NCBI RefSeq assembly: GCF_035658495.1
Contig: NZ_CP141944.1
Coordinates: 124,001-188,000, forward strand
Source of the DNA: Novosphingobium sp. RL4
GTDB taxonomy: Bacteria; Pseudomonadota; Alphaproteobacteria; Sphingomonadales; Sphingomonadaceae
Reading direction: 5' to 3'
Length of the DNA stretch: 64,000 nt
Of the stretch, positions 21,217 to 27,868 are shown in pieces. The notes beneath the pieces were generated by a model. It was not told the origin of the DNA, did not search any database, and saw only the letters and a program-made list of their open reading frames with translations. Made by a program: the position numbers and the translations under genes. Numbering within the stretch: position 1 is the first letter of the stretch; the number at the start of each line of letters is the position of its first letter.

Positions 21217-21711
21217 TTAAAGGTTCGCTTGCTGATCCTCGGGCACATCGTCCCACGGCCGGTAATAGAGCGCGGCGCAATCCTGCGCGAGCACGCCGCC
21301 TCTCAGCGTCAGGTCGTCCTTGTAGGCGTCCGCCACGAAATCGAGCGTCGAGAGGTGGCGATCCTCGAAGTACATCGGATGGACATCGCCGCGCCCCGCG
21401 CCATGGACGATGCGGCTAACCCCAGCCCAGATCGCGGCCATGGTGCACATGCCGCAGGGCTGGAGCGTGGAATAGAGCGTGGCGCCTTCGATGCGCATGT
21501 CGCCCATCGCCTTGCCAGCGGCGCGGAAGGCTTCGATCTCGGCGTGGGCGGTGGCATCGCAGCATTCGGCGGTACGATTGACGCCCGAGGCGACGAGGCG
21601 GTCCCCCAGCACGACCAGCGCGGCGATAGGGGTGTGCGACGGGTCGGTGCCCTTTCGCTCCACCGCAAGACGCAGGGCCTCGCGCATCCAGTTCTCGTCG
21701 GTACTGTCCAT
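21217..21711 (-). CDS. Nucleoside/guanine deaminase-like zinc enzyme
   Basis: This 164-residue protein belongs to the cytidine-deaminase-like superfamily. The zinc/catalytic motif is HAEIEAF (His56, Glu58), and the second motif is PCGMC (Cys86, Cys89). A substrate-specificity segment, HPMYFEDRHLSTLDFVADAY, is closer to guanine or adenosine-type free-base deaminases than to TadA, which would have a shorter C-terminus. The exact substrate cannot be set from sequence. The start is ATG 21711. It ends 4 bp from the stop of the GT22 gene (convergent) and lies 34 bp downstream of ruvC. Confidence 0.82.
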   Translation of the reverse strand: MDSTDENWMREALRLAVERKGTDPSHTPIAALVVLGDRLVASGVNRTAECCDATAHAEIEAFRAAGKAMGDMRIEGATLYSTLQPCGMCTMAAIWAGVSRIVHGAGRGDVHPMYFEDRHLSTLDFVADAYKDDLTLRGGVLAQDCAALYYRPWDDVPEDQQANL

Positions 21712-21745
21712 GAAGAGGCAACGGCGCTGCCCCCTGCCGGTTCCG

Positions 21746-22222
21746 TCAGCGATGGCTGCCGAGCATGTTGGCATGCGTGATGGCCACCGCCAGCGCGTCC
21801 GAGGCATCCTCGCCCGCCAGCGTCACGCCGGGCAGCAGGACCTTGAGCATATGCTGGATCTGCTTCTTGTCCGCCCCGCCGGTGCCGACGAGCGCCTTCT
21901 TGATGACCTTGGTGGAATATTCCGCCACCGGCATTCCGGCCCGCGCAAGGCTGAGCATGGCAACGCCGCGCGCCTGACCGAGCTTGAGCGTCGATTGCGG
22001 GTTCACGTTGACGAAGACCTCCTCCACCGCGCCCGAATCCGGACGGTGATGCAGGATCACGTCAGTGAGCGCGGCATCGAGTTCGACCAGCCGTTCGGCC
22101 ATTCCGGCCTTGGCGTCCGTGCGGATCTGGCCGTTGGCGATATGGCTGAGCCGGCTGCCGCTCTTGGCGACGATGCCCCAGCCGGTGCAGGTCAGCCCCG
22201 GGTCGAGCCCGATGATGATCAT
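21746..22222 (-). CDS. ruvC: Crossover junction endodeoxyribonuclease RuvC
   Basis: This 158-residue resolvase cuts Holliday junctions in the RuvABC complex. The RNase H-like fold starts with [16 protein letters not shown] (catalytic Asp7). The second acidic residue is in AVEEVFVN, and the C-terminal pair lies in [13 protein letters not shown]. It is full length. In this genome ruvC is split from ruvA/ruvB by a deaminase and an opposing glycosyltransferase. It lies 4 bp downstream of a secreted-protein gene. Confidence 0.96.
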   Translation of the reverse strand: MIIIGLDPGLTCTGWGIVAKSGSRLSHIANGQIRTDAKAGMAERLVELDAALTDVILHHRPDSGAVEEVFVNVNPQSTLKLGQARGVAMLSLARAGMPVAEYSTKVIKKALVGTGGADKKQIQHMLKVLLPGVTLAGEDASDALAVAITHANMLGSHR

Positions 22223-22226
22223 CGCC

Positions 22227-22751
22227 TCAGTACCACATGTCGAAGGGGCCGTTCGGCTCCTCCGCTTCGGCGCGTTCCTGGAGGAGGGGAGCGGAAAGGT
22301 CGTGCGCGGACCGTCCGGGGCACGACAGGGTGGTGAGTTCCCGTTCCCCGCGCGCGCCTTCCAGCACGGCGATGCCCGAATAGGCCCGCCCCGGGCTCTC
22401 GCTCAGTTCGCCGTTCATCCCTTCGAACACGACGTAATGGAAGCGGCCGCGGCTGATGCGGACATGCCGTTCATAGCCGTTGCCCTGCCCGCGCACGTCG
22501 CCGACGCGCACGTTCGACCAGTCCGGCAGGCCGGCAAGGTCGATCTCCGCCTTTCCGCGCGGGCCGTAGCGATAATGCACGGTCTCGCCGTCGGAGCAGA
22601 GCGACCCCACTCCGCGCGGGAACGCGCAGGAGTAGAGCACCCGCTCGCCCGGCACGCAGTGGCTGGCCACTGGCGCGCCGCTGTCCGCGACCGCCGGCCC
22701 GGCAGGCGAAAGCGCCAGGCACGCGGCTCCCAGTGCCGCTACCGCGAGCAC
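22227..22751 (-). CDS. Hypothetical exported protein between yebC and ruvC
   Basis: I do not recognise the family. The frame encodes about 174 residues from a GTG at 22751, the only plausible start after the yebC stop. A signal peptide ([21 protein letters not shown]) is followed by a small beta-rich domain with four Cys ([24 protein letters not shown]). It contains RKGKAEIDL-like charged strands and [16 protein letters not shown]. No good ribosome site precedes the GTG, so expression may rely on coupling to yebC, 29 bp upstream. Confidence 0.65.
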   Translation of the reverse strand: MLAVAALGAACLALSPAGPAVADSGAPVASHCVPGERVLYSCAFPRGVGSLCSDGETVHYRYGPRGKAEIDLAGLPDWSNVRVGDVRGQGNGYERHVRISRGRFHYVVFEGMNGELSESPGRAYSGIAVLEGARGERELTTLSCPGRSAHDLSAPLLQERAEAEEPNGPFDMWY

Positions 22752-22780
22752 CGGGAAAACGGACGCTACGGGAAGCTGGA

Positions 22781-23545
22781 TCAGCCCAGCTTCTCCATGA
22801 CTTCGTCCGAGATTTCGTAATTGCCCCAGACGGTCTGGACGTCGTCGTCGTCTTCGAGAGTATCGACCAGCTTCATCAGCGTGCCGGCGGTGTCGGCATC
22901 GACATCGACGGTGAGGTTGGGCTTCCACGCCAGCTTCACGCCCTCGGCTTCGCCAAGGACCTTTTCCAGTTCGCGGGCGACTTCGTGAAGCGAATCGACC
23001 GAGACCCAGATCTGGTGGCTGCCGGGATTCTCGTCGCCATCGCCCATGTCGCTCTCGACATCGTCGGCACCGGCTTCGATGGCGGCTTCGAGGACCTTGT
23101 CCTCGTCACCCACGCTGGCGGGATACTCGATCAGGCCGAGACGCTCGAAACCGTGCGAAACCGCGCCCGAAGCACCAAGATTGCCGCCGTTCTTGGAGAA
23201 AGCGGTGCGCACGTTGGTGGCGGTGCGGTTGCGGTTGTCGGTCAGCGCCTCGACGATGAGGGCGACGCCGCCGGGGCCGTAACCCTCGTAGCGCACTTCC
23301 TCGTAGTTCTCGGCATCGCCCTTGCTGGCCTTGTCGATCGCGCGCTGGATGTTGTCCTTGGGCATCGACTGCGCCTTGGCCGCGTTGACGGCGGCGCGCA
23401 GGCGCGGGTTCATGTCCGGATCGGGCATGCCCATCTTGGCCGCAACGGTGATTTCACGGCTGAGCTTGCTGAACTGCGCCGAGCGCTTCTTGTCCTGCGC
23501 GCCCTTGCGGTGCATGATGTTCTTGAATTTGGAATGGCCTGCCAT
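22781..23545 (-). CDS. yebC: YebC/PmpR-family DNA-binding/translation-associated protein
   Basis: This 254-residue protein has the canonical N-terminus [20 protein letters not shown] and a conserved mid-section [23 protein letters not shown]. An acidic C-terminal domain ends near [15 protein letters not shown]. YebC proteins are described as transcriptional regulators. Recent work also links members to ribosome rescue at proline stretches (family knowledge). yebC beside ruvC is a very common bacterial arrangement, suggesting that the yebC, hypothetical, ruvC set is one transcript. Confidence 0.95.
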   Translation of the reverse strand: MAGHSKFKNIMHRKGAQDKKRSAQFSKLSREITVAAKMGMPDPDMNPRLRAAVNAAKAQSMPKDNIQRAIDKASKGDAENYEEVRYEGYGPGGVALIVEALTDNRNRTATNVRTAFSKNGGNLGASGAVSHGFERLGLIEYPASVGDEDKVLEAAIEAGADDVESDMGDGDENPGSHQIWVSVDSLHEVARELEKVLGEAEGVKLAWKPNLTVDVDADTAGTLMKLVDTLEDDDDVQTVWGNYEISDEVMEKLG

Positions 23546-23643
23546 TGGGTCCGCCGTATTCGTTGTTCTGTCGAAAGGATGGGCGCCCTTACAACAGGCG
23601 CAGGGCAGAGGGCAACCGCCCCGCTGGAACGCAAGCGTCCTGC

Positions 23644-23674
23644 GCGGGCCCGGCCGAAAATTCGCCGGACCCGC
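23644..23674 (-). terminator. Hairpin downstream of gapR
   Basis: An imperfect G+C-rich stem (GCGGG..CCGGC with GCCGG..CCCGC) lies 33 bp past the gapR stop. It has no clear T-run on the minus strand, so the assignment is tentative. Confidence 0.4.
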
Positions 23675-23706
23675 ACAACGGAAAGCAACCTTGCCTTTTC
23701 AGGCGA

Positions 23707-23943
23707 TCAGTCGATGCCGAGAGCCGTCTTGTAGGTATCGAGCAGCATGTCCATCTCGCGGCGGTCGTCCGGCTTCATCTTACGGATGCGGACGATCTGG
23801 CGCATGATCTTGACGTCGTAGCCGACTGCCTTGCCTTCGTTGTAGACGTCGCGGATGTCGTCCGAAATGCCCTTCTTTTCCTCTTCGAGGCGCTCGACGC
23901 GCTCGATCAGCAGACGCAGGCGATCGTCGGTGGTTTCGGCCAT
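23707..23943 (-). CDS. gapR: GapR-family nucleoid-associated protein (DUF2312)
   Basis: This 78-residue protein is DUF2312. The first two thirds form a coiled coil (LRLLIERVERLEEEKKGI), and the basic tail contains VKIMRQIVRIRKMKPDDRR and LDTYKTALG. In Caulobacter GapR encircles overtwisted DNA ahead of forks and RNA polymerase (family knowledge). This copy is slightly shorter at the N-terminus than Caulobacter GapR (about 89 residues). The start ATG 23943 is the only one that fits the family. It lies near DUF1244 and pyk, a grouping I recall as common in alphaproteobacteria. Confidence 0.92.
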   Translation of the reverse strand: MAETTDDRLRLLIERVERLEEEKKGISDDIRDVYNEGKAVGYDVKIMRQIVRIRKMKPDDRREMDMLLDTYKTALGID

Positions 23944-24150
23944 CGGTATTGGTGCTCCAGAAAAAATCGTGAATCGGTTTGGCGGCGGCTGATAGCGGCT
24001 GCACCGGATTCGGGCAAAGGCGCCCCCTGTGGAAATCCTGTGCGTAGAGCGGGAAAAGTGCCCCGGTTGCCTCTGCCCGCCCCCTTGGCTAAGCAGCGTA
24101 AACGGTGACAACGTTCCCGGCTTTCAGCGGCTTCGGCCCTGAAGGATTCA

Positions 24151-24170
24151 AGTCCGGGACGGCCCGGCAG
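24151..24170 (+). promoter_or_regulatory. Candidate guanidine-II (mini-ykkC) hairpin before sugE/gdx
   Basis: A perfect stem CCGGG-ACGG-CCCGG lies at 24154-24167, 23 bp before the ATG of a guanidinium-exporter homologue. Its end is 14 bp from the GGAGG. Guanidine-II riboswitches consist of two hairpins with ACGR tetraloops before such genes. Only one ACGR hairpin is clear here. A second stem (TTTCAG/CTGAA, 24122-24142) has a different loop. A terminator is the alternative, since CTTTTT follows 7 nt later. Confidence 0.45.
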
Positions 24171-24190
24171 CCACTTTTTGGAGGTTGCCG

Positions 24191-24520
24191 ATGCCCACTG
24201 CCATGCCCTGGATCGTTCTCGTCATTGCCGGTTTGTTCGAAGTCGTCTGGGCTTCGGCCATGAAACAGTCCCACGGCTTCACCCGGCTGTGGCCCAGCAT
24301 CGTCACGCTCGCCGCGATGCTCGCCAGCTTCGGCCTGCTTTCCTGGGCGATGCGGGTGCTGCCGCTCGGCACCGCCTACATGGTGTGGACGGGCATCGGC
24401 GCTCTGGGCGCTTTCGCGGTGGGGATCGTGCTCCTCGGAGAAACGCTGAGCGTCATGCGCCTTGCCGCCGCCGGACTGATCCTCGCCGGGCTCGTGCTCA
24501 TGAAGCTCGCGAGTTCCTGA
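24191..24520 (+). CDS. sugE: Small multidrug resistance family exporter, Gdx/SugE type
   Basis: This 109-residue protein has four membrane helices. The essential carboxylate is Glu17 in [16 protein letters not shown], and the SMR signature continues with [16 protein letters not shown] and LLGETLS. The WASAMK and MVWTGIG segments place it in the SugE/Gdx subgroup, which exports guanidinium rather than hydrophobic drugs (family knowledge). The start is ATG 24191, nine bp after a strong GGAGG. A hairpin with an ACGG loop sits in its leader. Confidence 0.88.
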   Translation: MPTAMPWIVLVIAGLFEVVWASAMKQSHGFTRLWPSIVTLAAMLASFGLLSWAMRVLPLGTAYMVWTGIGALGAFAVGIVLLGETLSVMRLAAAGLILAGLVLMKLASS

Positions 24521-24538
24521 TCGACGCAACCGCGCGGG

Positions 24539-24572
24539 CGGCGACCCGGCGAACCGGGCCACAGGGTCGCCG
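24539..24572. terminator. Hairpin between convergent sugE and DUF1244 genes
   Basis: A perfect 9-bp stem CGGCGACCC/GGGTCGCCG with a 16-nt loop lies between two convergent stops. It lacks a T-run, so it may be a weak bidirectional terminator. Confidence 0.4.
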
Positions 24573-24584
24573 ACGGCCGAAGGA

Positions 24585-24896
24585 TCAGTGCCCCGGGACG
24601 TTCTTCTTCACGCTTTCTTCCATCCGCGCGATCTGCTCCGGCGTCGCCTCGGTCTGGTAGGCCTGCTTCCATTCCCCGAACGGCATGCCGTGGATCACTT
24701 CGCGGGCGGCGGCCCTGTCGCCTGCGAACCCGGCATCGACGATCCAGTCGGCCAGGCAGTTGCGGCAGAATCCGGCCAATCCCATCAGGTCGATGTTCTG
24801 GGCATCGTGGCGGTTCTGGAGGTGGCGCACGAGGCGACGGAACGCGGCGGCGGCCACGGCGTCGTCAAGCTGGTCGATCTGGTCGTTTCCGTTCAT
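24585..24896 (-). CDS. DUF1244 family protein
   Basis: This 103-residue helical protein matches DUF1244. It has AFRRLVRHLQNRHDAQNIDL, then MGLAGFCRNCLADW with a Cys-x2-Cys pair, then EVIHGMPFGEWKQAYQ. Its function is not established. The start ATG 24896 lies 43 bp from the pyk start on the other strand, so they share a divergent promoter region. DUF1244, gapR and pyk are neighbours in many alphaproteobacteria (from memory). Confidence 0.9.
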   Translation of the reverse strand: MNGNDQIDQLDDAVAAAAFRRLVRHLQNRHDAQNIDLMGLAGFCRNCLADWIVDAGFAGDRAAAREVIHGMPFGEWKQAYQTEATPEQIARMEESVKKNVPGH

Positions 24897-24939
24897 ATTT
24901 CTGCCAATCGTCCTTGGTTTGTCATGCCGCCTTTGCCAT

Positions 24940-26460
24940 ATGTCGCCGAAATATCGAAAGAGAGGCAGACAGATTTTGGCCACCACCCCTCCGTTTCGCC
25001 GTTCGCCGCACCATCGCGGCATCAAGCGCCAGCGCAAGGTGAAGATTCTCGCCACGCTGGGGCCTGCCAGCCGCGACAAGGAGACGATCGCCAAGCTGCT
25101 CAAGGCCGGCGCCGACGCCTTCCGCGTCAACATGAGCCATGGCGACCATGAAACCCACCGCGAAACCATCGCCAACATCCGCGCGGTCGAAAAGGACCTG
25201 ATGCGCCCGGTCTCCATCCTGTGCGACCTCCAGGGCCCCAAGCTGCGCGTCGGCACTTTCGCGGAAGGCAAGGTCTTCCTGCGCCACGGCGCGCACTTCA
25301 CGCTGGACCGCGATCCCACTCCGGGTGACGAGAACCGCGTCTGCCTGCCCCATCCCGAACTGTTCGGCATCCTCCAGAAGGGCCAGCGCCTGCTGATCGA
25401 CGACGGCAAGCTGCGCCTCGTGGTCATCAAGCCGGAAGCCGATTCGATCCTGTGCACCGCCGAAGTCGGCGGCTACATCTCGGATCGCAAGGGCGTGAAC
25501 GTGCCTGACGCCATCGTCCCGGTCCCGGCGCTGACCGACAAGGACCGCCGCGACCTCGCTTTCTCGGTGGAGCAGGGCGCGGACTGGATCGGGCTCTCCT
25601 TCGTCCAGCGTCCCGAAGACGTGGCCGAGGCTCGCCGCCTGATCGGCGGGGCCTGTGCGCTCATGTCGAAGATCGAGAAGCCGGCTGCGGTCGATGCGAT
25701 CGATGGTATCATCGAGCTCTCGGACGGCATCATGGTCGCCCGCGGCGATCTCGGCGTGGAACTGCTGCCCGAGGAAGTGCCCCCGATCCAGAAGCACATC
25801 ATCGCCAAGACCCGCGCCATCGGCAAGCCGGTGGTGGTGGCCACGCAGATGCTGGAATCGATGATCACCAGCCCCTCGCCCACCCGCGCCGAAGTGTCCG
25901 ACGTCGCCAACGCCGTCTATGACGGTGCCGATGCGGTTATGCTCTCGGCCGAGACGGCGGCAGGCCAGTGGCCGGTCGAAGCCGTGACCATCATGGACCG
26001 CATCGCCGTGAAGGTGGAAACCGATTCCACCTACCGCGAACGCATCCACCTCGCCCAGACCCCGCCCGATGCCACCACGGCAGACGCGCTCTCGGCATCC
26101 TGCGCCACCATCGCCGACACCCTGCCGATCGAAGGCATCATCGTCTTCACCGGCTCGGGCGGTTCGGCCCGCCGCGTCGCACGCGAGCGTCCCGGTGCGC
26201 CGATGCTGGTGCTGACCCCCTCGATGAAGACCGCCCGCCGCCTCGCGCTGCTGTGGGGCGCCCATACGGTGACCACCAAGGATATCGGCAGCTTCGAGGA
26301 AATGATCGCCAAGGGCAAGCGCATGGCCCTGCGCCACGGCTTCGGCGCCGCCGGCACGCGCCTGGTGGCGCTGGCGGGCGTGCCCTTCGGCACCCCGGGC
26401 TCGACCAACCTGCTGCACGTCGTGACGCTGACCGGCAACGAGCTGGATTCGCCGAACTGA
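24940..26460 (+). CDS. pyk: Pyruvate kinase
   Basis: This 506-residue enzyme converts PEP and ADP to pyruvate and ATP. Family segments are KILATLGPASRDKETI, FRVNMSHGD, the catalytic-Lys segment ALMSKIEKPAAVDAIDG, RGDLGVELL, and the PK signature region ATQMLESMITSPSPTRAEVS. The start is uncertain: ATG 24940 gives an Arg/Lys-rich extra N-terminus, while a TTG at 24976 lies after a purine-rich GAGAGGCAGACAG. It is divergent from DUF1244 and convergent with yggS, with a long palindrome between. Confidence 0.96.
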   Translation: MSPKYRKRGRQILATTPPFRRSPHHRGIKRQRKVKILATLGPASRDKETIAKLLKAGADAFRVNMSHGDHETHRETIANIRAVEKDLMRPVSILCDLQGPKLRVGTFAEGKVFLRHGAHFTLDRDPTPGDENRVCLPHPELFGILQKGQRLLIDDGKLRLVVIKPEADSILCTAEVGGYISDRKGVNVPDAIVPVPALTDKDRRDLAFSVEQGADWIGLSFVQRPEDVAEARRLIGGACALMSKIEKPAAVDAIDGIIELSDGIMVARGDLGVELLPEEVPPIQKHIIAKTRAIGKPVVVATQMLESMITSPSPTRAEVSDVANAVYDGADAVMLSAETAAGQWPVEAVTIMDRIAVKVETDSTYRERIHLAQTPPDATTADALSASCATIADTLPIEGIIVFTGSGGSARRVARERPGAPMLVLTPSMKTARRLALLWGAHTVTTKDIGSFEEMIAKGKRMALRHGFGAAGTRLVALAGVPFGTPGSTNLLHVVTLTGNELDSPN

Positions 26461-26481
26461 AAGTGACGGCCGAGGAATGAA

Positions 26482-26518
26482 CCCGACTTGTCCCGGACTC
26501 GATCCGGGACAAGTCGGG
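26482..26518. terminator. 16-bp perfect palindrome between convergent pyk and yggS
   Basis: The arms CCCGACTTGTCCCGGA and TCCGGGACAAGTCGGG flank a 5-nt loop. The inner core GTCCCGGA...TCCGGGAC recurs at 60598-60631. Position between two stops suggests a bidirectional terminator of a dispersed palindrome family. Confidence 0.6.
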
Positions 26519-26528
26519 AAGATTTCGA

Positions 26529-27191
26529 TCAGTCCCGCGCGCCGAACAGCGCGCTGCCGATCCGCACATGCGTGGCGCCAAGCATGACCGCGACCTCGAA
26601 ATCGTCGCTCATGCCCATCGAGAGCTGCGAAACGCCGTTGTCCGCCGCGATCTTGGCGAGCAGCGCGAAGAACGGCGCCGCCTCGATGCCGAACGGCGGC
26701 ACGCACATCAGGCCAGCAACGGGAATCTGCGCCTCGCGCGCGGCAGCCAGCAGCGCGGGCACCTCGGCAATCGCGCAGCCGCCCTTCTGCTCTTCCGCGC
26801 CGATGTTGACCTGCACGAAACAGGGAACCTGCCGCCCGGCCTTGTCCATCGCCTTGCCCAGCGCCGAAACCAGCGACGGCCGGTCGACCGAGTGGATGCA
26901 GTCGAACAGCGCCAGCGCGTCTTCCGCCTTGTTCGACTGAAGCTGGCCGACGAGGTGGAGCCGCAGGTCGGGGTGCGCCTCGCGCAGGGCGGGCCACTTG
27001 GCCTCCGCTTCCTGCACGCGGTTCTCACCGAACACGCGCTGGCCCTGTGCGATCAGGGGCGCGATGGCCTCGGCCGGGTGAGTCTTGGAAATGGCGACGA
27101 GTTCGATCGACGCGGGCTCGCGGCCGGCGATATGCGCGGCTTGCGCGATGCGGGCGCGAATGTCTTCGAGCGGAGATGCTGGCTGATCCAT
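26529..27191 (-). CDS. yggS: YggS/PROSC-family pyridoxal-phosphate homeostasis protein
   Basis: This 220-residue fold-type III PLP-binding barrel has the PLP lysine Lys36 in LVAISKTHPAEAI. Further segments are FGENRVQEAEAKWP, LHLVGQLQSNKAEDAL and the phosphate-binding C-terminal SMGMSDDFEVAVMLGATHVRIGSALFG, described here by its parts. The family buffers PLP and affects amino-acid balance; no enzymatic activity is known. Its ATG (27191-27189) overlaps by two bases an ATG on the opposite strand, and the next gene is divergent. Confidence 0.94.
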   Translation of the reverse strand: MDQPASPLEDIRARIAQAAHIAGREPASIELVAISKTHPAEAIAPLIAQGQRVFGENRVQEAEAKWPALREAHPDLRLHLVGQLQSNKAEDALALFDCIHSVDRPSLVSALGKAMDKAGRQVPCFVQVNIGAEEQKGGCAIAEVPALLAAAREAQIPVAGLMCVPPFGIEAAPFFALLAKIAADNGVSQLSMGMSDDFEVAVMLGATHVRIGSALFGARD

Positions 27192-27228
27192 GGCGCGCTG
27201 CTATAGCGCCATCGTGCCGAACCGCCAG

Positions 27229-27801
27229 ATGCCTCGTCCTTCCAGATCGCCGCTTCCCGACATTTGGCTGGTGAGCGATGCCCGCAACGATCGCGGGCTG
27301 GAGCACGCCCTTGCCCGGCTTCCGCGCGGATCGGGCCTGATCTACCGGCACTATCACCTCGCGCCGGCCGATCGCCGGGCGCGGTTCGAGGCGCTTGCCC
27401 GCGCCGCGCGGCGCTTCGGGCACCGCGTGGTCCTGTCCGGCACCGCCCGGCAGGCGCGGGAATGGCGGGCGGACGGCGCTTACGGAGCGGCCGGAAACCT
27501 CGCCCCCGGGCCCGCGACCTTGCGCCTCGTCACCGTCCATTCCCTGCGCGAAATCGCCGAAGCCCGCCGGGCCCGTGCCGACGCCGTGTTGCTCTCGCCG
27601 GTGTTTCCCACCCGCTCCCACCCCGGCGCAGGCACGCTCGGCCCGGTGCGTTTCCACCTTCTCGCCGCACGTTCCGGCGTTACGGTGATTGCGCTTGGCG
27701 GCATGACCGGGCATCGGGCACGCCATCTGCCGACGCGAAAATGGGCCGCGATTCAGGGCCTTGCCCGATCACCCACAAGGGTGTTCCCGATCCATTCTTG
27801 A
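27229..27801 (+). CDS. Thiamine-phosphate synthase/TenI-like protein
   Basis: This 190-residue protein resembles the ThiE/TenI TIM barrel. It opens with PDIWLVSDARND (family LY.VTD-like) and has LIYRHYHL, then AVLLSPVFPTRSHPGAG, equivalent to the family G..F.T.SK motif, and VIALGGMT. Several pyrophosphate-site residues are altered and the barrel is Arg/Ala-rich, so activity is uncertain and a TenI-type role is possible. The start could be ATG 27190, GTG 27214 or ATG 27229. It ends 67 bp before ftsK. Confidence 0.75.
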   Translation: MPRPSRSPLPDIWLVSDARNDRGLEHALARLPRGSGLIYRHYHLAPADRRARFEALARAARRFGHRVVLSGTARQAREWRADGAYGAAGNLAPGPATLRLVTVHSLREIAEARRARADAVLLSPVFPTRSHPGAGTLGPVRFHLLAARSGVTVIALGGMTGHRARHLPTRKWAAIQGLARSPTRVFPIHS

Positions 27802-27868
27802 CGGCGAGTCCCGCCAGAGCGCATTATCCAGGGCCCGACCAAGGCCCGATTTCCAGGGGGAATTTCCA

